This document shows positions 53,883 to 61,904 of a stretch of DNA of 64,000 bases, piece by piece; the first letter of the stretch is position 1; every line of letters starts with the position of its first letter. A program made the translations under genes and the position numbers. The notes beneath the pieces are model-generated. The model saw only the letters and a program-made list of their open reading frames with translations. It searched no databases and was not told the origin of the DNA. Origin of the DNA: Prorocentrum cordatum. Lineage: Eukaryota > Sar > Dinophyceae > Prorocentrales > Prorocentraceae. The stretch is from the NCBI GenBank assembly GCA_963575745.1, contig CAUYUJ010009413.1:112001-176000 (forward strand), written 5' to 3'.

Positions 53883-54119
53883 GATCGGTTGCTGGCTGGC
53901 GGTCGGCAGTCGACAAACCTCTTGGAGAATCAGCGGCATGAGCTCAGCATGGCCGCCGCGGTGCGGATGGGCTTGGAGCTGGCCCAGGGAGCAGAGGTGG
54001 CCCAGCATTGGTTCTGCCAGCAGACAGGGGGGAGGCAGGGACCCCCTTGCCGCCCGACACTGTGGGTGGCGACTGTTCGAAGGGGCACGGGCGGCCGTCA
54101 TTTGTGACACCTCGTCTCT
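53883..54119. other. 3' flank of RNA-ligase-like gene
   Basis: GC-rich unique sequence between the stop codon and a GAT-rich tract. No poly(A) signal can be asserted. Confidence 0.4.
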
Positions 54120-54560
54120 CCAGGCGTGGGTTGAAAAGGAGGATGGTAGTGGGGATGGTGATAACGGCGATGACGTAGACGGTGATGACGATGTTAGTGA
54201 TAATGGTCGGTGATGGTGAAGGTGATGCCACTATGAGGGTAATGATGATGATTGTGATGATTATGGTATTGATGATGCTGATGCTGTTGATGTTGACGAC
54301 GGTGATGGCGATGCTGGTGACGATGACGGTGATGATGCATTTGACTAATGTGGTGATCCTAATGAAGGTGATGTTGAGTTAGTGGTAATGATGATGTTGG
54401 TGGTGACGATGCGGATGGTGATGGTGATGACGACGAGGTTATGATGGCGATGCCGAGAACGGTGATGATGGTGATGAGGAGGAGGAGGTGGAGGAGGAGG
54501 ACGTTTGCGAGCATGATTATGATCATGATGACGGTGGTGATGATGACGATGACGAGGAAG
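54120..54560. repeat. GAT-rich low-complexity tract
   Basis: Degenerate GATGATGGTGATG repeats over about 440 bp, followed by GGA-rich sequence to about 54600. The Met/Val/Asp frames are artefacts. Confidence 0.85.
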
Positions 54561-54672
54561 GGAAGGATGAGGTGGAGGAGGTTCAGGAGCAGAAAGAGGA
54601 AGTCGTTGCCGATGCTTTCTCAGTATCTCCGTCGCTCTGATGGCATGATGGAGGGACGCATCTCGACTTCAG

Positions 54673-54770
54673 TGGCAGGGCGCGCTGGGGGGCCCAGGAA
54701 GACTGCTCCGCGACGCGCTGCTGCTCCGACCCCGACCTCGCCTGCTACGTGAAGTACCCGGGCTACGCAG
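54673..54770 (+). CDS. Possible exon of a Cys-rich module protein
   Basis: After a CGACTTCAG acceptor-like sequence, one frame reads WGAQEDCSATRCC then SDPDLACYVKYPGYAG. The spacing C-x4-CC-x6-C followed by Y-x-K-x-P-x-Y-A resembles short Cys-rich modules in dinoflagellate and oomycete secreted or carbohydrate-active proteins. A GC donor could follow TACGCAG (54764-54770). Only this one segment is visible, so no whole gene is claimed. Confidence 0.35.
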
Positions 54771-55881
54771 GCGGGATCGGCCGACAGCGCCGCGACAGTC
54801 GAGGGAGCTTTCGAGCAGTCGATTTTTTATATACGAAAGAGAATTCGTATGCTTTTGTAGCTTGCAGCCTCGGAGGGCCTTGCCGGGCCCCTGGACCGTC
54901 AGCAAGCGACCCCCTGGGAAAAATTGGTTTTGAGGAAAGGATCGGGACTTTGTGGACCCCGTACCCAAATCATCAGGACATCGCGTGTCTAGGGTTCTGA
55001 GATCATAGCGCGTCGGATCTCTGTTACAACAGGCGGTCGTCTTGCCCTGCTGCGGCCTCCAGGACTCACTGATCGATTCGGCTCGAAAGTTTCCGCAGAC
55101 AGATGTGATCTTGAGCTCTGTGTGAGGTTGTGTACGATGTTTCCATGTGTTCGTGACGTCGCATCTCAGGGGTGAAGGGCGCTCGCGATGTTGGGCCTGG
55201 ACGGACCCCGGGTCCCAGGACCGGCCTGGCCCACATCAACGTCAGTGTGCAGCTATCGTCCTCCTGTTCGCGTCGTTCGTCTGTCGTTCGTCTGTCGTTC
55301 GTCGCTTTCGTCGTCGTGTCGTGTCGTTCCCCTGCGCTCTGCCACCGAGCTCCCATTCGCTGGTTATAAAAAGTGTGTATGTGTGTGTAAGTATTTGGGC
55401 CTGGGCGCCCTACCATGCCCAGGAGCGTGCGGATGGTTTTTTTTGGCGGTTAACACCAACCGATTTATCTTCAGAGCATCGCCGATTCTAGTTTACTGTC
55501 CTCCCCGCGCCGTACCCAGACATCTGACGTCGTGTTTTTGTTCCGCCACGTGGCTCGAAAGAGGTCTAGACCCCTTCTGGGCACTGGCTGCTCATCCATA
55601 GAGGTTATGTGGCAGCCCTGGGGGCTTTTTGAGGGCCCCCGGATGCCGAACAAATCGGCGCCAAGAGTTTCCTTCGTGTTTTTTCCCCGACGCGAGGGGG
55701 TCTCGGATCATAGCTTGGGCGTCCGTCTGCCTTTCCTCTCGTGGGTGGCGACGTCCGAACCCGACCCTGCCCAACCATGCGAGACATGCTCGCGCCGCAG
55801 AAATGAGAGGGACGGGAGGTGTTCCGTTGTTTTTGGCCCCTGGTGGCCATCACCGGGCCCCAGGACAGTCAACAAAAACTA
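54771..55881. other. Mostly unique spacer
   Basis: No gene identified. A CGTTCGTCTGT microsatellite lies at about 55265-55320. Phrases like GGGCCCCAGGAC, GTCAACA at about 55855 and GGGCCCCTGGACCGTCAGCA at about 54888 recur near 59450. Confidence 0.4.
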
Positions 55882-56054
55882 CAGTCAAAAACCCTAATAA
55901 GGACGCGCGACTTTGCTCAGGGTACCCTTGCGTCCTTGCTCTTCCTTGCTCTTGCGTCCTTGAGGTTTTCGTTGTCCGCCGCCCCAGAAATCCCAACTTC
56001 GGCTTCCAAGGGTCTTGCGTCCTTACCGCGCGTCCTTATTAGGGTTTTTGACTG
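55882..56054. mobile_element. CAGTC-ended MITE (family M4), copy 4
   Basis: 173 bp with a perfect 28-bp TIR: CAGTCAAAAACCCTAATAAG at left, its complement CTTATTAGGGTTTTTGACTG at right, the TIR continuing inward through GACGCGCG. Flanked by TA at 55880-55881 and 56055-56056. Interior TCTTGCGTCC words are shared with other M4 copies. The perfect ends suggest it is the youngest copy in the window. Confidence 0.9.
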
Positions 56055-56679
56055 TACGCCCCGAGGGGCCGCGCGAGGCCTTCAGAGTTTCCGCATAGGG
56101 CAGCGCCCAGGCAGAGGGATTTGGTAGCAGATCGGGGCTCCAAAGACGGGGGGTAATGCCAAAGGGGGTCAGTCGGGGCGCCGGATCTTGCAGGATCCTG
56201 CAGGGCCAGGGGTGCACTGACCCAGTTGTGGGCGCAGGATCCTGCGGGATCCCGCAGACTCTTGCAGGATCCTTCGAGGCCCGACTGACCCGGGTCTGGA
56301 TTGGCCCGGGTCAGTAGATCCCCGAGCAAGTCTTGGGAGCCTTGTATGTCCTCGCAATTCCGTCTTCGGAGTGCGTCAGCGTGCGCCAGCGTCAGGTAAT
56401 CTATGGGAAAGCGCGTCGATTTAGCGTCGGTTTCGCGTCGAGCAGCGCCGATCCGCAAGAGCCAGCAAGATAGTTAAATGCTCGTTCCGGCGGACCTCAC
56501 TGAAGACCACCTAGCAGATCTGTTGATTTTTTGTTCGACTCCAGCTTGACTCTAGTCCGACCCCAAGTCGACGCAGGCTCGACCCAGGTCGGCGGACGTT
56601 CGACGCAGCCTCGATGCGTGAGTGGAGCGAGGAACTCCAGGAAGGTCCCCAGAACGAGCATCTGAAGATGGTACAGTAG
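56055..56679. other. Spacer
   Basis: Contains repeated GCAGGATCCTGC-like palindromic words at about 56180-56280 and TCGACTC/GTCGACGCAGG words at about 56535-56620. No gene identified. Confidence 0.4.
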
Positions 56680-56893
56680 TTTGGACCCCCGCAATGGGTA
56701 CTGAAAGAATGGGTACAATGCCCAAACGCAGTTCCTGTTCATTTTGAGCAGAACTCGCTGTCCACGCCGCCTCGGCCTGTGTCCGTTCGAGACAGAAGGC
56801 CGCCTGCCCAACAGCGGCCGCTGTTGGTTTGGGACAACACTTGTTGTTGGGCACAGTGCCCATTTTCGTCCCTGCCCATTTCGGGCGTCCAAA
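56680..56893. mobile_element. TIR element family M5, copy 2
   Basis: 214 bp, from TTTGGACCCCCGCAATGGG to CCCATTTCGGGCGTCCAAA, inverted. The interior has GGGTACAATGCCCAAACGC and GTTGTTGGGCACAGTGCCC. Homologous to 38291-38493. Confidence 0.85.
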
Positions 56894-56895
56894 CT

Positions 56896-57089
56896 TAGGC
56901 TCCCATGAGTTGCCGCAGACGATTAGTAGGTCGACCCTGCCAAATCAAGGATACCCTTGTGTCCTGTGTTTCGCGACCCAGGCTTCCTACATTCCTGTGG
57001 CAATGTGGCCCTCGGAAGGGTCTTGTGTCCTCTCGCGTGTCCTGTCCAATCGAGTCCGACGGTAGGCTCCCATGAGTTGCCGCAGACGA
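56896..57089. mobile_element. Family M4 copy 5 between 27-bp direct repeats
   Basis: An M4 interior (GTAGGTCGACCCTGCCAAAT, GGAAGGGTCTTGTGTCCTCT) occupies 56923-57062 without intact CAGTC ends. It is bracketed by two identical 27-bp sequences (56896-56922 and 57063-57089, starting TAGGCTCCCATGAGTTGCCG). The duplication is much longer than the TA expected for this family. Confidence 0.8.
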
Positions 57090-57114
57090 GGGGGGGAGGG
57101 GGCAGAGTCCTGGT

Positions 57115-57370
57115 ATCGCTCGGACGCGTGCACTTTTTCTCGGCGGGGCTTATTACGGAGCATCCTGGATCGTCCTGCGAAAAAACTACGCACCTGGGCG
57201 GGGGAGGGTTCTCTTGGCCGAGGCCAGGATGTCTCCCCAGATCTCCTGGCGCCAATTCCTAGTTGAGTCCCGTCCCCCAGGGCCGCGCACCTGGGCACAT
57301 GATTGAGGAGGAGGAGGAGGAGGAGGACGAAAGCACAGGGAATGGACGTCCGAGCGACCTCCCGGGGGCA
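57115..57370. mobile_element. Family M8-like element, interrupted
   Basis: Left part CTGGTATCGCTCGGACGCGT with TTTTTCTCGGCGGGG, and right part GGAATGGACGTCCGAGCGAC, match the ends of M8, here separated by about 200 bp including a GGA run. A second right-end-like segment, GGGGAATGGACGTCCGAGCG, is at about 57959-57980. Confidence 0.55.
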
Positions 57371-57477
57371 GGCTGCATGCCGAGCTGCGGGCCCGGCGCG
57401 CGGGAGCCCGGCGGGCCGCCGGGCGCCGAGCAGTGGCGGGGCCGGGCGGGGAGCGCCGCGGCCGCCGCCGCGGGGCT

Positions 57478-57785
57478 CGTCGTCGTCGTCGTCGTCGTCG
57501 TCGGCGTCGTCGTCGTCGGCGTCGTCGGCGTCGTCGTCGTCGTCGGCGTCGTCGGCGTCGTGTTCGTCGTCGTCGGCGTCGGCGTCGTCGTCGGCGTCGT
57601 CGTCGGCGTAGGCGTCGTCGTTGTCGTCGTCGTCGTCGGCGTCGTCGTCGTCGGCGTCGTCGTCGGCGTCGTCGGCGTCGTCGTCGGCGTCGGCGTCGTC
57701 GTCGGCGTCGGCGTCGTCGTCGGCGTCGTCGTCGTCGTCGGCGTCGTCGTCGTCGTCGGCGTCGTCGTCGGCGTCGTCCGTCGGC
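57478..57785. repeat. CGTCGT/CGGCGT array
   Basis: About 300 bp of degenerate CGTCGTCGG triplets. Long Arg, Val or Asp frames on both strands are artefacts. Confidence 0.92.
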
Positions 57786-58292
57786 ATCGCTGGCGTCGTC
57801 GTCGGGGCGCCGCAGCCGCCAGGGGCGGAGGCGCCGCGGCGCGCCGCGCGCCGCGCGGGCGTGGCAGGGGCAGGGCTCGGAGGGCCGTCGGGGAGAGCCC
57901 TCGGGTCAGAGGCTCGATGTCAGGCGGGAAAAAACATTCGCACGAAACCGAAAAATGCACGGGGAATGGACGTCCGAGCGACGGCAAGGCTAGTCTGCAT
58001 GGGTTGTACAGTACCTCTCCGAAAGCAGGTGGTGCGCTGCCGCATCCAGAGTCGGTCGGGCGACGCTGTCTCCGAATGCCTCCCCTTCTCTATCCACTGT
58101 CTCCTGTCGTCTCCCATTATCAGGAGGGAAAATATACACACAGACACAATGACATAATCGTCGAATTCCCAGAAAACATGGGAAAACATGAAAAGTGGGG
58201 GGAAGACAACAGCCCAGAAAATAGGGGGAAACTATGGGGAATCTGGTTATTTGTGTCTATTTACTTTTGTGTCCCAGTTCCCCTTCACAATG
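57786..58292. other. Spacer
   Basis: GC-rich start, then mixed sequence (58120-58290 AT-richer). Contains the M8-like right end at about 57925-57980. No gene identified. Confidence 0.4.
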
Positions 58293-58565
58293 TCCGTTCA
58301 TGGGAGCCTTGGGTCAAGCAGTGGCGAAGCGTCCTGGCTCGCCTACAGTCCTACCAACGAATGTTCTAAGAACCGTTTGTGGTTCCCACGAAATGTTCTT
58401 AGAACATGTTTGGCTAGGACTGTCTGGTTTCAACACATCGGTTTATGTTCTAAGACAGTATTTCTGTCCTTACACCAATGTTGGGTTCTAAGAGCATTTC
58501 GTGGTAGGATTATACGAATGCAGGGACGGTCGGTCCCTGCTCAATCCGTTCATGGGAGCCTTGGG
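58293..58565. mobile_element. Family M6 copy 2 between 21-bp direct repeats
   Basis: The M6 element (58346-58512) has ends CAGTCCTACCAACGAATG and GCATTTCGTGGTAGGATTA with TA at both flanks. A larger segment shared with the 51.9-kb copy (58314-58544) is bracketed by identical 21-bp sequences at 58293-58313 and 58545-58565 (TCCGTTCATGGGAGCCTTGG plus G). Confidence 0.8.
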
Positions 58566-60189
58566 CGGCGACATTGAGACCAGTTTTTTCAGCACGTTTG
58601 GCCCGCATCTCGACCGCGGTTGGCTCTCCCGGCTGCTCCTCATCGCCCCTCCTGTTCCTCACCCCCCCCTCCCTCCTCTCTTCGTTCTGCCCGTCTCCCT
58701 TGCGATTGGGCGAATCTGGTCCAACTCTGGTCCCCAATGTTTTCCGAATCCTCTGCTTGCCTGCACCTGCACTGCTTGCTTCTGCTGCTGTCTCCTTCCT
58801 TTCCTCTCCTCCCCTCCCCTTATGCTGTCCTATACCTCCTTTCGCCGCGGGGCGACCTCCTCGAGTGAGAAAAAAAATGCGTGCCGAATCAGGCCCAAAG
58901 CGGGCAGCGCCGGGGGCCAGGCGGGCTCCCACGGAACGGACAGCACAGGGGCCGCCGCCGCGCGCCGTCTGGCCACGGCGGCGGGCGGCGGGAGCCCTCG
59001 CACGGCTCTCGGGAGCAGAGACTGTCCTTTTGAGCAGCGGTTGCGCCGTCGGTGTCGCTGCGGGCGTTGCCCGCTTGAGAGGCAGGAGGTCCCCTGCCTA
59101 GCAGCGGGTGCTGTCGGATTTGGACAAGTGCCCAGCTGTTGCGCACCCCAATTTGGAGCGCTCGGAGGGCCCTCGGCTCAGAGAAAGGAAAGGACTTCCC
59201 AGAGATCCGAGGCTCCCAGCACAATTGAAGCAGCCGGCTCGTTCGATGTTGGCTTTGGGCCCTCGCTGAGCCCCAGGGCCATCCAAGTACTATTGAAGGT
59301 GAACAACTGGCCCTGTAGGGAATTGGTCCAGATCTTCGGAGGCCCTCGCATCGAGAAAAACTGTCTGGGTGCCCAGACCTGTTCGCGCCGTGACACCCAT
59401 CAGGACGGGAGCCCTTTAGCAATGTTCGGGCCGCTGTGGGCCCTCGCCCGGGCCCCAGGACCGTCAACGGAACGACTCGGGATGAAGCAATTGTCCCAGG
59501 GAAGGGGTGCTGACATCTGGGGGTCCACGCTGACGTCGGAAGACATCGGGGTCGCCTGTGCGGGCATTCGTGCGCAAGTTTCCCGCGTAAGGTCGCGCCA
59601 AAGCGCCTTGGTTTCCAACGTTGCGTGCCGCGCGTGTGGCCCGCGTAAGTCCCGACGTAAGTTTGCTATGTCTTCTCGCGTAAGATCCATTCCCATACAT
59701 GCGGCGTCCCCAGATATCCCGACCACGCGGTTTTTCCCTCCGAGTAGTTTTTTTGTATGGTCTCAGGCCCCCCAAATCGGCCGCTCCAATTGTTTCAAAG
59801 ACGCGGATCTTTGGGTTTCTTTTTGTCGCTCACGGTGTGAACAGACCACGTCGCCTAGCTCCGCGTGGGCGCGCCGGGTGTTGCTCCAGGGTTGCCCGCA
59901 GCTTCGTCGGCTTGTCGAGTCGTCTCCCTGGTCTCCGCCGCTGGGCTTCGAGCACCGTTGCGAAAACGAACGGCCATCGTCCGTGCAACTGCTGCATAAG
60001 TGAGAACAGATGGTTGGCCATCCAGTGGTCGAGAGAGTACTGTGCACGAGACCTCAGCTTCGAAAAGGGACCCCCCTCAATCCGCGCAGCTGCTACACAC
60101 TGTCAAGCCTCTGTCGTCGCACTTGAGCCACAGAGGAAAGCAACTACATAACATACGCGTTCGGAGCTCTGCACGGATTTACTGGATCG
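58566..60189. other. Spacer with dispersed repeats
   Basis: Continuous with a 500-codon + frame (58501-60003) that starts inside M6 and crosses dispersed repeats, so it is not accepted as a gene. A repeat at about 59565-59660 (GTGCGCAAGTTTCCCGCGTA) is shared with 30252-30345. A partial M7 copy lies at about 60138-60235. Confidence 0.45.
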
Positions 60190-60480
60190 GCGGTGGGTCC
60201 CCCTGGCGGCGCTCCGCGCCGCCGCCCCGTCGCCGCCTCGTCGCCGCCCGTCGTCTGGGCGTGTGAGGCGGTCTGGCGGCTATGTTGTCGCCGTCGCCAT
60301 CCCGCCGCCGCCTCGTCGCCGCCCGTCCCTTGGACTTGTTTGGCGGTTTGGCGGCTATCTCGTCGCCGTCGCCGCCCCGTCGCTGCCGTGTCGCAGCCCG
60401 TCATTTGGGCGTGTGTGGCGGCCTTGAGGCTGCATTGTCGCTGTCGCCGCCTCGTCGCCGCCCGTTGTGAGGGCCTGCAT
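60190..60480. repeat. About 75-bp GC-rich tandem repeat
   Basis: Three and a half units with CGTCGCCGCCCGTC, TTGGGCGTGTGTGGCGG and CGGCTAT; unit marks at about 60250, 60327 and 60401. Confidence 0.8.
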
Positions 60481-60599
60481 TGCTTGTCATTGTTTTGCAT
60501 GTCCATGCTCCTTTGCTTTGCACTGCCATGCCGTGCTTTGCATTGCTTTTCATTGCTGCACGTTTCGTTGCATTACTTTGCATCGCGTTGCGTTCACAC

Positions 60600-60765
60600 C
60601 CTATAGTGTACCACATAGATTGCACCACATATATTGCGCCGCATAGAGTGCACCGCATAGAGAGCACCACATAGTTTGCACCACATCGATTGCACCACAT
60701 ATATTGCTTCACGTACATCGCACTGCATAGATCGCACCACATAGATCGCGTAGTATAGATTTCGC
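60600..60765 (+). repeat. 14-bp minisatellite (GCACCACATAGATT)
   Basis: About eleven units of 14 bp, for example GCACCACATATATT, GCGCCGCATAGAGT and GCACCGCATAGAGA. The reverse complement of the degenerate array at 29490-29615. Confidence 0.88.
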
Positions 60766-61383
60766 AGCATGGACTGTGTCACAGGGATTGCTTTACATAT
60801 ATTCACAACATATATGGTTAGAACCACCCTGCTTTTGGTCCACGCTGTGTAACCGTTTGTTTAGCATGGATGTGCGCGGCTTTAGGGCGAGAGCAGAGCA
60901 GACCGTCCCATGGACGCAACAATTGACCAGTGCTGCGGCCGACACGGCCCAGGCGACCCGGCCCACGTGCGTGCTCTCGTAGCTCAGGTCACGCGTGTTC
61001 ATGCTCCTGGACGGCGACACCTCGGAGTTTCCAGTGGCCTGAGGCCCACCTGGATGCCAGCGCACGGCTCAGTTGCCAGCATCGGCGGTGCCAGGAGGTC
61101 CGACGGGCATGCCGTAAACGCGGCGGACTGGCGCGCGAATCGTCTAGCCGTCGCTGCTGCCAAGGCTGCTGTGGGCGGCCTGGCATCCTGCGCGTCGGGC
61201 GCGCTGCCCCTCGGGAGAGCGGAGAGGCCCGTGGCACACGAGGTCTTGGCCCTGGGGGCCGCCGCCCACGCCGCGAGCACCCACGCTCGCGAGCTTGGTC
61301 GGGCCTGGCGGCGCCGTCCAGCGCGCCACTGAGTGCGACGACGCGGCCGCCGCGCGGCGCGCGCGGGCACTGGCTCGCGATGG
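60766..61383. other. Spacer
   Basis: GC-rich sequence with open frames on both strands (about 60910-61780). No domain recognised. Confidence 0.35.
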
Positions 61384-61512
61384 CCTGGCATCGCTCGGAC
61401 GTGTGCAGTTTTTCTCGGCGAGGGCGATCGAGGAGCCTCTTGATCATTTGGCGAAGAAGCCATGCACGAAACCTACAAAAGCACAGGAAATGGACGTCCG
61501 AGCGATGCCAGG
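61384..61512. mobile_element. TIR element family M8, copy with perfect ends
   Basis: 129 bp. CCTGGCATCGCTCGGACGT and ACGTCCGAGCGATGCCAGG are perfect 19-bp inverted ends. The flanking 4-mer ATGG (61380-61383 and 61513-61516) is a candidate target duplication. Interior GGCGATCGAGGAGCCTCTTG as in the 24.7-kb copy. Confidence 0.85.
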
Positions 61513-61896
61513 ATGGTGCCCCCCGCCGCAAACGCGCGCCGCCGGCACGGCAGCGGCCCGCGGGGGCGCGCGGGAGGCACGGCGCGCGGCGCAGGCCGCG
61601 GCAGCCTGCGCGGCCCCTGCCGCGCGGCCGCGGCGCGGTCGTCCTTGGCGCCGCCTGCGGCCGAGCTTCTTGCTGTTTTCCGGGTGCGCGTCCTCGCCCG
61701 ATTCGGCCAGGGCGCCGCGGCGCAGCCACGCAGTTGGGCCGCACTGGGCGGCTGGTACCGCTGGGGTTCCCGGAGCCTCCATAGCTTTGCTACGCGCGTG
61801 GCGGCGGGTTGAGCCGGCCGCCCTTTTCCTCCGCCCCCTTTTCCTCCTCCTCTTCTTCTTCCCTCCTACTCCTCCTCTTCCTCCTCTTCCTCTTCC
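61513..61896. other. Spacer
   Basis: GC-rich, then a CCT/TCC tract at about 61817-61895 immediately left of H4. No gene identified. Confidence 0.4.
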
Positions 61897-61904
61897 CCCT
61901 ATCC

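Noticed and set aside
57263-58369. Poly-Val/poly-Arg/poly-Asp frames
   Set aside because: Translations of the CGTCGT/CGGCGT array.
58501-60003. 500-codon + frame as a gene
   Set aside because: It begins inside the M6 element and runs through dispersed repeats and pyrimidine-rich DNA; composition changes along it and no motif is recognisable.
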